A DNA stretch of 64,000 nt from NCBI GenBank assembly GCA_024305405.1, contig JAKNDB010000098.1, forward strand, positions 1,577,501 to 1,641,500. The letters are read 5' to 3'. Shown in pieces: positions 52,118 to 64,000 of this stretch (its first letter is position 1; every line of letters starts with the position of its first letter). Both the position numbers and the translations under genes were made by a program. The notes under the pieces were generated by a model. The model saw only the letters and a list, made by a program, of their open reading frames with translations, did not search any database and was not told the DNA's origin. This DNA comes from Dirofilaria immitis. Taxonomy: Eukaryota > Nematoda > Chromadorea > Rhabditida > Onchocercidae.

Positions 52118-55100
52118 AGGTTGCCAATAAAGATTTTTTTGATGTTATTCACAAAATATATCATATTTAATAAATTCATTACTATTTTCTATATTGTAAT
52201 TATATTGCATTTTAGTTTGTTTGACGGATAAAGTACTATTTTTTTTTCAGCTACTATCAATCTAATAAAGAATCAGTCTAACAATTTATATAAGTAGATA
52301 CTTCTTGAATTCTTCAATTTTCAAATTTAATTTTGCAATATCAAATTAAAATATATAATAATATATATTTGATTTATGCACACAAATTTTGCTTATTTTT
52401 AGGTATTTTACTCATATGGAGTCGGGTTCGGAACATTGATTGCTTTGGGATCTCACAATAAAAAACTCATAACTGCTTCAGGTAAACACTTTATTATTAG
52501 CGCATATCATGATTAAAAAGATTCAATAGCACATGTGCATTTTTGATTTTTGATTTCTGAAAATTGGAATTATTACAGAGATGGATTCATCATGTGCTTT
52601 ATAAATGGATCTACAAGTTTAATTGCTGGTAAGTTTGGCAAAACTTTTGTTTTCAATCGGACTTTACTATTTTGAATTTCTACATAAATTATGCTATAAG
52701 CATAGACATAAAAATATAAGGCAAAAGAGATATTTCCATAGATGTATATGAACTCATTTGTGGTTAAATAATCATTTGTAGAAGGAAAATAGGGATTTAG
52801 ACTTTGACATATTACAAGTTTCGCTAAATTTTAATTACCAGAAGTTTCCATAAGCGATAAGAATAATTTTTGTTGATTATAATTTTGTCCTTATTTTTGT
52901 TTTGAATACTCTTGTTGGATATAATTTTGTTTTAAATATTTGTTTGCCTAATCTATAACATAATCTTGAAATCATAACTATTATTTTTTTAATCTGAAAT
53001 CTATTTTATTTTTTTTTCCTCTTTGTTGTAAAGTCAAAAAGCAAACATAAACATTCATGTATTTTCATATTTTTTTTTTATTTTTATATTTTGTAGAAAA
53101 ATTTTTCTTCTCGGGAGACAGGTTAGAATTTCAAGATTATGTTGTGCTCTCAAACCAGGTTAATTAAATCTCCATATACAAAACGAATCGTTCGCGATGA
53201 ATTTTATTCGGTAATAAATACGTCGAACAAAGTAAGCGGAAGAATGCTTAACAACGGAAATAAAATATAGATGTTTAAAATGAAGAATAAGAATAAGATG
53301 AGCAGCTGAACAATGTAAGAGCGGAAATGATGACTGATGATTGCTAATGTTTTTTGAGTGATTCATTAACCCATTGATCGTGTCGGTGATCCTTGGTTTT
53401 TTTTTTTAGTGGACGATGGCTTACTAAACATTAGATATGCATCCGAATGGTTTAGATATCGGAATAGAAAAAAAAATAAATAAATAAAAATGGACAATAT
53501 TGTTGTAAACATGCATAAAAGCTTAGATTGTTACAACATTCCAAATAATAGCAGCATAGTTTACAGCATAGTTTAATTTTCATTTTAAACATTGAATATA
53601 GGTTTTATTGTAAGGGAAGAAAGGGATGAATTAAATAAATGATTCGTTTTATATTAGATATCATAATATTTTTTTTATTTTAGATGATAGGAAAGGATTT
53701 GATTATTTGGATATGTCTATATTATTAAATTATTTCAGCATTCCGATATATCTTCCTATTTTTTTCTTTTTTTTTTTTTTTATATATATATATTCGATAA
53801 ACGAATTAATTCTGTCAATTAAGCAATATTCTTTCAGGTTTTGTTGTATTTTCCATCCTTGGCTACATGTCAGTTCTTGTCGACAAAAATATTGCTCAAA
53901 TTGTTAAACCAGGTTTAAATTTTTTCCAATCAAATTTAGTTTTATTATCTTTTAAACTATTAGCATTTCTAGATATAATAATACCAGAGAAGCTAAAGAT
54001 ATAATATATTCAAGATCATTGATTTGGACAAAAAACCATGATTTATTTTTTTATACATATCATTTTAGTATGAATAATTTCTGGAATACGATTATATATT
54101 AATTGATTTATGAATCACAAAGTTTAATATTTTATTTTAGGACCAGGTTTAGCATTCTTAGCATATCCCGAAGTGGCCAGTAATCTTCCTCTTAAGCAAG
54201 TTTGGTCTATGCTGTTCTTTTTGATGATTACAATTCTTGGCCTTGATAGTCAGGTTAGTAATTGGCAAATGTATCACTTTTATTTTTTTGCCATAAATAT
54301 ATCAAAAAAGTAACATAATTTAATGAAATTTTTAGATTTGTATGCTAGAAGGTTTATATACGGCGCTTGAAGATGTTTTTCCACATTTTTTGCGTAAATA
54401 TAAAAAAATATCACTTGCAATTACCTGTCTATTCTTCTTCATTCTTGGCATTCCTATGGTTACTTATGTAAGATTTTAAACATCTCATAAAATATTTTTA
54501 AAAATGGAATTGATAATAATATGTAACTATTATTATCATAATTATATATTTCTATAACAAATATATTTTCCACTCTTTAATTTAAATAACATATATGCAT
54601 CGAAACACATTTTCTCATATGCGGCATACTGATTTTTATACTTATATAATAAAAAAGTTTTATTGTCAATACCATAAATATATCATTATGTTTTAAATTG
54701 CGCATGAATTTTCATGCTTATATGATAGATATTCACATTATAGAAATTTTTATGTTTACATTTAAGACAAATTATATTTTAATGTTTGTACCGTAATTAG
54801 GTAATCATTTTATACTGTAGATTCTAATTTTTGCACCGTAAATGGATCTTTATTTTTGTAATAATTAACTTAATGGATTTTCATTTCCGTAACATTAAGT
54901 TAATATTTCTGTTGCAATAGATCTGTAAAATTTGAACTAATGTTTATACCGCAGATAGATTTTCACTTCTGTAACAACTATGTTGACGTTTATACTGTAG
55001 ATGGATTTTCGCTTTCATAAATCAAATTAATCTTTATACAGTAGACAGATCTTCACTTTTATAGCAATTTAGCTAATATTAAATTATAGATGGATCTTCA

Positions 55101-56589
55101 CTTCCATAATATTAATTAATATTTACACTGTAAATGGATTTTCACTTCTATAAAATTAAATTAATATTTATGTTACAAATAGATCGTTCATTTTTATGAC
55201 ATTAAAATGATATTAAATTCAACAGGTAATTATGACTGAGTTAAGGCCTATAATTGTAGCTTGAATCATAGTTTAATATCAATCAAGCTTAGATTAGATG
55301 AATATTGATATCTGTAATTAAACTAAATTATGCATAATATTAAGGCTGGATCATATTGGCTAACTTTATTTGATGCATACGGTGCCAGTGGTATTGCACT
55401 ATTGTTTGTCGTATTTTTTGAAATTACAGGACTTTCATGGGGATTTGGTAAGTCATACTTTGAAAATTGTTTCATTTGAAATTATAAACAATTTATATAA
55501 TAAATCGTTTCTTAATTGATAACATAATTTTTATTATATTTCACGCATTTCTAATCAATTATATGCTAATTAATTGAAAACTAAAATTAATCATTCATAT
55601 CTATCATATCAATTTATGTTTATATTTGAGGAGCACATAAAGTACGCGATGCTTTAAAAGAAATGATCGGTATAGAACTCTGGTCATGTTGGATTATTAT
55701 TTGGAAATTCATTACGCCATCTGTTGTTGGTGTAAATTTTTTTTTGCTTATAAAATATTAAAATTTAATTTTGAACTTTCAAATTAATTTTACATTAAAG
55801 TGAAGACTATTTGAGTTGCTTTAATACTTTAAATAATTGAATGCTTATTTTTCGCAGTAATTTTTCTTTTTTTTTTTTGTGTAATAACTTTCTCAATTAA
55901 TTTGACTTTGAATTTTTCAGATCTTTCCAAAAAAAAAAAAGTAACTTTATATTGAAAATTTTGTACTGAAAATTAAAAGGAAACATTAAAATTTACTGCG
56001 AAAAATAAAATTCAATCTTTTACTAAATTTCAATATAAAGTTACTTTTTAATCTCTCTTCTATTTTTTAACTGTTTTCAAAAAAAAAAAACGATTGTTTT
56101 CAGATTTTATTCTTCTTTTGCATTTACAAATATCAGCCATTAAAATATCCTACCGGCGAAAATTTTCCAATTTGGGCTGAAATGTTTGGATTTTTCTTAT
56201 CATCTTGTTCTATGGTTGTTATACCAGGATATGCTATTTATAATCTTTGCTTCCTTAATCTCGGTGGTTCAACCAAAGAGGTTTACTTGTTTCCTTTTTT
56301 TTTTTGCTAAAATATTTTAACTAATTTTCGATATTTTTAATCTTGATAAATTGTCATATTGAAATTACTCTCGAAAATATTTGAAAACTTCATGAGACGA
56401 CAAATTTAATTACTGTTTAAAATAATTTTTAATTTTATTGACTTAACTGATACTTATCAACCTTATTTTCAGCGTTTACGACATGGTTTACAACCACCAT
56501 CTGATTTAGAAACCGGATTACCACCTCCGCTTGCTTTTGAACAAAATGATTTTGATATGGAATATATTGATTGTGATTGTACAAAATAA
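42777..56589 (+). CDS. SLC6-family sodium:neurotransmitter/amino-acid symporter, 17 exons
   Basis: Na+/Cl--coupled transporter with 12 membrane spans, about 627 residues. Exons: 42777-42801, 47175-47366, 47969-48017, 48149-48279, 48782-48913, 49138-49251, 49476-49608, 51587-51745, 52403-52481, 52579-52628, 53838-53912, 54141-54253, 54336-54467, 55345-55447, 55631-55731, 56104-56280, 56473-56589. All phases agree once two bases are added (below). Key motifs: TM1 [32 protein letters not shown], the [14 protein letters not shown] loop with its cysteine pair and N-glycosylation sites (NLS, NLT), [21 protein letters not shown]6-8 ([22 protein letters not shown]) and GLDSQ. Gly replaces the monoamine-specific Asp in TM1, so an amino-acid, GABA or betaine-type substrate is likelier than a monoamine. 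Exon 5 needs one T in a T5 run and exon 9 one A in an A6 run. The stop overlaps an AATAAA. Confidence 0.92.
43250..43300. repeat. (GA)n microsatellite in SLC6 intron 1
   Basis: About 25 nearly perfect GA units with one AA interruption. A second GA-rich tract lies at about 43896-43922 and a third at 49614-49642 just inside intron 7. Confidence 0.95.
43680..43858. repeat. minisatellite, 42 bp x about 4
   Basis: Units of AATAAAACAATAACTAAT, CATACTATTGCATTTACT and ATTAAC. The length is a multiple of three, so a minus-strand frame stays open and yields a repeated [14 protein letters not shown] peptide. That is a repeat artefact inside intron 1. Confidence 0.93.
43860..47170. other. remainder of SLC6 intron 1
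   Basis: The 4.4-kb intron is AT-rich with TA microsatellites (about 45573-45590, 45877-45892). Frames such as 46746-46982 (minus) are Lys/Phe/Ile-rich noise. No nested gene recognised. Confidence 0.4.
49609..51586. other. SLC6 intron 7 with unexplained coding-like patches
   Basis: The intron is 2 kb, and its interior is less A/T-rich than the other introns. Three patches look coding-like: plus strand 49879-50012 ([20 protein letters not shown] then [12 protein letters not shown]), 50495-50680 (open on both strands), and minus strand about 51330-51200 ([20 protein letters not shown] then [14 protein letters not shown]). None belongs to the transporter, whose phases agree across this intron. 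They may be inserted relics. No family recognised. Confidence 0.4.
53180..53590. repeat. dispersed repeat, copy 2 (SLC6 intron 10)
   Basis: Diverged relative of the 30990-31325 sequence, best at 53425-53575, in the same orientation. Because it sits inside an intron it was probably inserted or duplicated independently of the first copy. The minus-strand frame 53160-53366 overlaps it and has no motif. Confidence 0.6.
54815..55200. repeat. degenerate tandem array, unit about 62 bp, in SLC6 intron 13
   Basis: About six copies of a unit GTAGATGGATTTTCACTTC, TATAA, then TTAATTAATATTTATACT, with numerous substitutions. Non-coding. Confidence 0.78.
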
Positions 56590-58715
56590 ATATATAATTT
56601 ATGAACATATTAATTAATAATTTTTAGAATTATATTCAATGTAAATTCTAAAAATTTTTCATTTCGAAATTTTGATTCCGAATAAATTATCCAAATAATA
56701 ATTAATATATTTCTAATTTTACTTTCAAAATTTGAATTATTTTATGCCAAACTTTTGTATCTTTCTTTTTCAGTATTATATATATTTTTTTGTATAATAT
56801 TTTTTTTCTTTTTCAACATTATATATATATTATTTTCGTCATTTCTTAAAATATATTATTCCTCATTTACTTTAGTGAAAAAAAAAAAAGGAACTAAAAA
56901 TTAATAGCTATTTTTATCAATTTTATGATTTACGTATTAATTTTTTTGCAAGAAAGAAAAAAGATTCCTAAACTGAAAAAACAATCACAAATAAATTTAA
57001 TAAATAAAATTAATTAATTACTATATTCTGTGATGATTCTATCGTTGTAAGTATAATATATATTGAATTTAATGCAGTTATATATAATGCTTTTTGGGTC
57101 TCTCAATCAAGAACTTATTTTAATTTCATTTTTAATTACTAACATTTAAGTTCTTCATATAATAGCATTAATTATTAGTATTTGCTTTTTATTAATTTAA
57201 TTTTGGCCATTATATCATTTACTGTTATATGTTTAAAAATTTATCATTTCCTTATCAGTTATTCATTTATAATGTAATTAGAATTAAATAGAACTGCTTT
57301 ACTTAATTATTTTTCCAACAATCTACTGTATATCATACATGACAGATGATTGTTTTAGATTATTTCATTCCTTTTTTTCTCGATATTTTTTAAGTTTTTT
57401 CAAAGTTTTATATCTATAAATAGAATGCTAGAAAATAAAATAATAATTAAATGAACAATTCTTTGTAATTAATTACTAAATATTCAAGATTGTATCATAT
57501 TAACAATCATGTTATAGAAATTAAATTGTTACATGTATCGTTCATATCAATTTGTTTGCTCGAGATTAATTTGATTCTAAAATCCTTCTTTTTTCATTTA
57601 TTAAATTTTTATAATTTGTAATTTAAAAATGAATGATATATTTTGATTTTTATTGTTCAATCATAATATCATCTGTGATAATTGTATGAATGTATTCTAA
57701 GGTATAATTAATTTTTATTTCGCATTACTTCCTAAATAATTAAATAATTAGTAAGCAATAATATTAATACGCCGAGCAGATTTCTTTTTTTTGTTCTAAA
57801 ATGAAAGAATGTTTCAATCATTAAAAATTAAATACTTATTATTTCCTATTTTTAGTGATAAGCAATATCTCTGTAATTGTCTGTACAAGATGAATATTTT
57901 AAGAATCAAATTTAAAAAAATTTTATTAAAAGATTTATTATCAAAAGAAATTCATATAAATTCACAACAAATTCGAATAGAAAAAAATTAATCGGAAAAT
58001 TGAAAAAATGGAAAATTTTTGGTCGTTAATGTTGTAAATTAATGACAATAAACTTTTACAAACATCATAGAAATAATTTCTACAATTTATCAAATCCAAT
58101 AACAATGTAGTGAAATGGTTTTACAATTCGTATCATAATTGTCGTAATTTTTATCATAGTTTCCATCATAGAATAATAACTATCACTGTTAACTATAATG
58201 TCAAGATGGATATTCCATCAAGAACTTTGAATCTTTAAATTACTGATATTATGATATGATAAAGTAAACAAAAAGCAATTAAAATTCAATGAGAATTTTT
58301 TAATGATAATATCTTAGAAACATCACAAGGAATTTGCTCTTATCACTGATAAATTATCTTAAATTAAAGAAATCGACGTAGTATCTCATAAAATTCATTT
58401 AATGATAATCTTAATTAGCTAATAATTTCGAAAAACATTCTTCGATCATAACAGCAACAATTTCCCCATTTTAATAAGAATATTTCGACTAAATTTGATG
58501 AAAGGAATAGATAGACAAAGGAAAAAACGAAAAATACTAATTGCTAATTTTTCCAAATATTCCTTGCTAAGTTTTCCGCAAACTTTTACTTTAAGAAAAC
58601 AATTACGAATAAATTTTATTATTTATAATGCGGCTCTTACTGAATGAATTTATGCGATTTGAAGCTTCTGTTGAAATTTACTGGAAAAAAATGAATTCAT
58701 TTAGAATAATTTGTT
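56590..58715. other. intergenic DNA between convergent genes, left part
   Basis: 3' flank of the transporter gene, then AT-rich DNA. A 60-codon plus-strand frame (57809-57991) is rich in Ile, Leu and Lys and lacks supporting features. Confidence 0.4.
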
Positions 58716-58720
58716 GACCT

Positions 58721-58868
58721 CCAATAAATTTCGACCAAAACAATGATAAATAGCCTGATCATATCACTGATATAATCAATTTGAGATCATTTATACTTAG
58801 TAAATGATCCAAAATGAGTTGGATCAAGCTGTGGGCAAATTATCATTGTTTTGATCGAAATTTATTGG
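58721..58868. repeat. nested foldback element, about 148 bp
   Basis: The left arm 58721-58751 (CCAATAAATTTCGACCAAAA and on) and right arm 58838-58868 are reverse complements with about two mismatches over 31 bp. Inside, GATCATTTA and TAAATGATC form a second stem. The whole unit would fold into a long hairpin. It lies between the two convergent genes. It could be a small MITE or a hairpin RNA source; neither is shown. Confidence 0.75.
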
Positions 58869-58869
58869 A

Positions 58870-59732
58870 TTTTTTATTATTTTATTTCTATTTAATTTAT
58901 TATTCTACTTCTTACTTTATTTTTAAAACTAATCCGATTACTTGTAACTAAATAAAAATTTTCGCCGTTTGACAGCCCTTCCTATGATTTTTATCACCTC
59001 TTCAATTTTACCATAGTTAGTTTGTGTGACTAAATAGTGTTCGAAATATTGATATTATCACTGTCTATCAGTATAAAAACAACGGTCAGTCAAAGACATA
59101 ATCTTTACCAATAAAACTATATGTCTAATAAAATCAATAAACTGCTTGATACTATATAATTATAAATCAAGTTCGATTATCTGAATTCAATTACATGTTG
59201 TTGAAAATAATTTGCCAGAATTAAGTAAAACTGCATGACTATTCTGACAATTTTTCGCGTATTCAAAAATCCTCCTAATTTAGTGATATTAACTGTTGAT
59301 ATTACTCTCCATATTTTATGGCAGTAGTAGATGAATTGCCCTAGATGAGATCGAGTTCGAAATTAAACTTCAGTTTTGAATGAGAACAGTCATTTATGAT
59401 GATATCATTTAAATTATTTCAGTTGACTGTAAAATTACCGTCATAAGACAAAGAAATAACACCCTAATTCACATAACATTTACATACATCAAAGTTGAAT
59501 GAATAGTTATGTTGAAAATTATCCTGAATCATTCTCGATGAAAATGAAAATAAATTAATTCAAAAACTATCTAATCATTCTCATCCAGAAAAAAATCCAA
59601 TTTTAAAACATTTTCAAAAATCATAACAAGCCATGATATACAATGAAATTCTAAACAAACTGAAAAGGAAAATCATACTGCGGCCAGCATTAAATCCATG
59701 TTACTTATCCCATACACACAAATTGAGAAAAA
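58870..59732. other. intergenic DNA between convergent genes, right part
   Basis: Less A/T-rich than most intergenic DNA here and directly 3' of the TFIIF gene on its strand, so part may be its 3'UTR. No frame or RNA recognised. Confidence 0.4.
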
Positions 59733-62700
59733 TTAAGCAAGATTGTTGTTTAGCGAGAAAAATAATACTTCCTTCTTGCCATGTTTTTGTTTAAATTGAT
59801 GTGGTTCTATCCGTTTCAGTATAGCAGCCAGCTTTTGTACTATCTCCGATTTTTCCATATCACCACATTTTGATTTGATTTTGGAAAGTAGTTCTTTCGT
59901 TGTGTGAGGTTTCCTGCAAAATGAAACTTGAACTGTTGAATTACCACAGATAGCAAAAAATCAGCGGATAAATAATCAAAGTTATATTTTGCTAACATAA
60001 ATGAAAACAAATATACAAATATATAAGAATGCTATACAATCGAACTAATATTTGAGAGTTCTCAAAACAAATTTTCAAACAACCTTTGCATCTTTCGAAA
60101 TCAAGACCGATAAATGAAACATAATCTTTACTATCTCACACAAGATATGTGAATGAAAAGCTACCTTCGAAGATACCGTCGTACTGTTTCTTCGTTCAGA
60201 CCATCTTGATTTGCAGTTGGTTGTGCAGGTAATGCTGATGGTGTCGTAATCCTGAAATGATCAAACAACCAATGTTGAAGTTAAAACCGAGCGGAAAATA
60301 TTTGAATTTAAAAACGCAAACATTACTAGAAGCGTAAAGAAGAATATATTTTAGAAAGGAAAGCAAATTAAACCAAAACCGTACCCTATTAAAGTGTTCT
60401 CTAAATGGTAATCTTTCTCTGTGTAAATGTAACTGTGCATACTAATATTTTTTCATTAAACGATAAAATAATAATGATAATAATAATAATAATCAGAATG
60501 ATAAAATAATCCTCTCTACACATCAATGAAAGGATGAAATAAGACTTTTCTTTACGAAAAAACAATATAAAAATTTCCGCAACAGAAGCTTACGGTTGCT
60601 CGGTTTTGATCTTTTTCGCTTCAGCGTCCGCCAAAGTTGCATTTTCTAGCGGTCTTTTCCGCGCTGATGGTAATGGTTCTTCCGGAGCTTTTTTCTGTAA
60701 AATTCCATATAAATAATTTTAAGCATTTAACCATAAAAATAAAAAAAGGCCTACCACAGGTAGAAAGATTGCGGAGTTAATTTCTTTATCAGGATCATCC
60801 GAATCGCTACCCGATGAATCTGCAAAATTCGTTTAATAAATAAATACAGTTGTAGAGCGTTCATCACCTTTATTTCATAATGTTCATTATGCTGGATCTT
60901 TTATTAAGAGTCTACATTCAAAATATAAATTCTATTTTCTTTCTGATTTGCAATAAAAAGTGACAGCATTCCAAATAAAGTTCGTATACTGTCATTGCAA
61001 AATTCTTGTATAGAATTTACAAAAAAATGAGTGCAATAAAATTTCAAAAAAACAAATAAATGAATAAATATGTTTTCAATGACAAATTAACCTCTTTCAT
61101 CGACATCAATAAACTGCTTTTTATCTCATCACCATCGTCATCTTCCACCAAAGAAAAAAGTTTTTCGCTGAAATTTCAGTCTCTAAATTTGTTAAATTTT
61201 AAATTACTCGAGCAATTAAAATAAAATGTTGTTTTAAAAGATGATAATTGACAAAAGATCTCGTTAAAAAAAAGAAAAACAAATAACTAAAACGATACCC
61301 GTACTGCTACCATCGACATCGCTGCTGTCAGTATCAGAAAAATCATCACCAATCAATTTTTTCAGACCTGTTTCATCACCTACAGCAACCATCGCCTCAT
61401 CCACTTTCTGTTCCATAGGTATCGCATCCCGGCTGAAAATTTTATTGAAGCAAAGCTGATTTAAATTGCTGAATAATTTTAATCCATAAAAACAGTGATG
61501 ATAGATACATTCAAAATAAGGAAACTAATAAGTACTGGATCCAGCGGTATTTACATATTTCACAAATAATATTTCCTTTCCATTAATATCAAATCAGAAT
61601 TTCTATTCAAAGGAAGTAGAATTAAAATAAGCAGTAGATAAGTTGCAAGTATGCTGAGACAACATTAACCGATAAAAAGATTTGATTATCTAAAATATTA
61701 AGAATTTAATCAGAGTAAATAAATCAAATGAATTAATTTTTAAAAGACTGGACTATTGTACTCAACAAAATTGGACAAAAAACTAGATAGCATGAATGTT
61801 GCTCTCCTTTGCGTAATTTCACTATTAGCAATTATGTAAATAAAAGCTTTAGAAATTTACTTACTTCTTCCGTCTACTACTAAACTCAAATAATCTAATC
61901 ACAATTTCATTGAGAAATTTCATTAACACGTACTACATCTAACTAATTTCAAATAATAGGTATTCTGTTCTGATGTTCTTTTAGCTGTAATTTAGTGGAA
62001 GTTTAACACATATGTTAAATAAATATATAATATCTTAATATGATACTAAATGGATGTTAATATTATGAAGATATTTTAATAATGAAGTGGGACAAAAACG
62101 GTGATATTTTTATGCGCTGCTAAGAAGAGACTTATTATAATAAGCATCGAAGCCGTTTCAAACATTATTAGAGAAACATCATCAAATTCAAAAGGAATAT
62201 AATTATCATTTTTTATCCATCAATGACTTGACTCAAATATAGAAAGAATATTATGTGAATATTATGTATGAAAACGCTGCTAAGTTCACGACTTATTTCC
62301 CTCTTTAAGTAAAAACAAGAATTATAAACAGTGAAACACAAAAGCATGAAAAAAGCAACAACCAATTTCTTCCTAATTTCTAATTTTAAGAGAATTATAA
62401 TTAACGTTTAGCAATTTCCCCATATGCATGAAAAAGTTTGAATATGATTTGAAATAGAGAAAAGGAAAATTGCAGAAAATAATTTTCCAAATAATATATT
62501 TCTGACATTACAATTTGGAATGGATCAAGTAAAGGAACATGATTTATTGTTTGAAATATTTTGAATTTTCCGTAGCTTGTTCTTACTATTTAGTTTTCTG
62601 CACGCATTTTAAAGCTACACAAACAAAAACCATTCAAGTGATTGTAAAAAATATAATTAAATTACACCAAAAAAAACAGGAACAAAAATTTTCTTTACCT

Positions 62701-63773
62701 ATGTTTGAGATTATTCAATCAAAATTGAAACAGATACAGTTGAAACTTACTCGCTTTCTGAGCCACTATCACTCATATAGTCATACTCTCGACCCTCATC
62801 ATCGCCATCATCACTTTCATAAGCTGCTACCTCATCTGCATTCTCTACTCGTTGTCTTTTGTCTTTTCGAGCTCGAACAGCAAGTTTTGAGCTCTAAAGT
62901 TAAGAAACTCTGCTCTTTAGCTGATATTATGCCAAACGGTAATTTGATTTCTAGTTTAGTTTAATATAAATCTCATTCATAAGTTTCCATTTAAAATTAA
63001 ATTCATGAGTGTTATTGAATTTCCAAATTACCAACTGAATAAATTTTACCTTTTTGGTTTCAAACTTCTACCAGGAGCATCGTCTTCATCATCGCCTTTT
63101 TCGCCATCAGAATTCTCATCTGAACTGGCCTCATCTTTAATTTTCTGAAAAGGAATTTTATTTTTATTGGGAGAGTGGAAGAAAAAAAATAAAAAATATA
63201 AATACTAGAGTAAACGAACTTACAAGTGATTTTGTTGTTTTTATCATCTGTTCGCCATCTTCATCCATAGCTTTCAACTGTTGCTGTATCTGGGCTTTTA
63301 AGGCAAACTGATTCATAACACGATTTCGCCTAAAAGTATATTATTTTCAATATTTAACTAGAATTTTAAGCTTACACTTTCTCTCAATTTTTGAATATAT
63401 CCTAATTGTCACAATCAATAAGATATCTGATCATTAAATGCGACATCTTTACACTAATGAGGAAAAACATTCAAATGTGATTGTGAATATGTGCCTGAAA
63501 GAGTTAACTTTTAACTATTCTGGTTGACGATGTGTAGATTAAGGATTTTTCACTTTTTAATTTAGCCAAACGAATAAAATAAGCCGTACTCACGAAACCG
63601 TTCTTCTGCTTGATCAATGTCAAGAGTTCGATGAGTTGAAAACGGCATAAACTGATACCACTCGTCAATCTTGTAAGCATGAAATTCTTCACCTGATTTT
63701 AGGAACACCCAATAATCTGCGTGTTCTCCTGCTCCACCTTCACGAATACTACGAAATTTTCGTTCTTTACTAC
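59733..63773 (-). CDS. transcription initiation factor IIF subunit alpha (RAP74), 5' end not recovered
   Basis: RAP74 pairs with RAP30 to recruit RNA polymerase II into the preinitiation complex and aid elongation. Exons, 5' to 3': 63773-63594, 63329-63224, 63144-63050, 62893-62751, 61432-61299, 61167-61092, 60819-60755, 60694-60594, 60251-60165, 59913-59733. The first gives the dimerisation-domain end (KFRSIREGGAGEHADYWVFL, EWYQFMPFSTHRTLDIDQAE). The middle is the acidic/basic linker with the hallmark SDDGDDEGREYDYMSDSGSE. The last two give the C-terminal winged helix (EETVRRYLRKPHTTKELLSK and KSEIVQKLAAILKRIEP). The first 100 or so residues are missing, probably beyond 64000 or in an unrecognised exon. 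Several joins are one base off: the 61167-61092 exon needs a base in its A5/T6 start and another in an A5 run, the 63050 donor fits if an A5 run is A6, and the 63594/63329 join fits an alternative donor at 63600. Confidence 0.9.
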
Positions 63774-64000
63774 CTGGAAACTTCGTATGACTTAATAAAG
63801 AAAGAAAAAAGGAAAGAATGGAAAAAAACTAATAATATCTATAAAGAAGAAATATATTGTAATACAAGCCATAATTTTAAAATGTAAAATATCTTGGCGG
63901 CTCCACCATTTCTTCGATTATGAAAGGTAGCTAAACTGATAATAAACTAAATATTAAAATAAAACTAAGATACAATTATTATAACGAACTTTAATTGAAA
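63774..64000. other. upstream intron or 5' region of the TFIIF alpha gene
   Basis: The minus strand has an ATG at about 63913 (MVEPPRYFTF, then stop) in a slightly G+C-richer patch (63893-63925). I cannot connect it to RAP74's known N-terminus. Confidence 0.3.

Noticed and set aside
62539..62964. 141-codon plus-strand open frame, the longest in the window
   Set aside because: It is antisense to the acidic RAP74 exon at 62893-62751; its His/Ser-rich stretch is the complement of Asp/Glu codons.

Overview
This is an AT-rich (roughly 75-80% A+T by eye) eukaryotic contig with multi-exon genes, short GT-AG introns with TTTCAG-type acceptors, many homopolymers and microsatellites, and many small broken pieces of alphaproteobacterial genes. 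The bacterial pieces read like Wolbachia. Together these point to a filarial nematode (Onchocercidae) whose lineage carries or carried Wolbachia. I cannot name the species from sequence alone.

Layout: 1-1.8 kb holds a possible tRNA relic and a degraded BEL/Pao retrotransposon pol segment. 3.0-6.4 kb is a minus-strand seven-transmembrane receptor gene with a foldback element in one intron. 9.2-9.7 kb is an isolated bacterial folK (HPPK) pseudogene. 12.1-13.5 kb is a plus-strand gene for an unrecognised proline-rich protein. 13.5-22.7 kb is mostly AT-rich DNA with four minisatellite-like arrays. 22.75-27.8 kb is a plus-strand GT10 alpha-1,3-fucosyltransferase gene. 28.68-28.81 kb is a candidate 42-residue membrane micropeptide gene. 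31.0-31.3 kb is one copy of a dispersed repeat; the other lies in an intron at 53.2-53.6 kb. 32.6-36.6 kb is a mosaic of at least eight Wolbachia-like gene fragments in mixed order and orientation (coxA, glmS, pyrG, hemB, ftsK, a class I aminoacyl-tRNA synthetase, gshA, recJ, plus unassigned pieces). 36.6-42.7 kb is AT-rich with no gene seen. 42.8-56.6 kb is a 17-exon plus-strand SLC6 neurotransmitter/amino-acid transporter gene. 56.6-59.7 kb is the intergenic region between two convergent genes and contains a nested foldback. 59.7-63.8 kb is a minus-strand gene for the TFIIF alpha subunit (RAP74), whose 5' end is unresolved or beyond the window.

The nuclear genes are unrelated in function: a surface receptor, a Golgi glycosyltransferase, a plasma-membrane transporter and a general transcription factor. 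The bacterial pieces are too short and broken to encode working enzymes.

A recurring anomaly cuts across the conserved nuclear genes. Their reading frames repeatedly need one extra base in an A or T run. This looks more like systematic homopolymer under-calling in the assembly than pseudogenisation, and it affects every gene model here.
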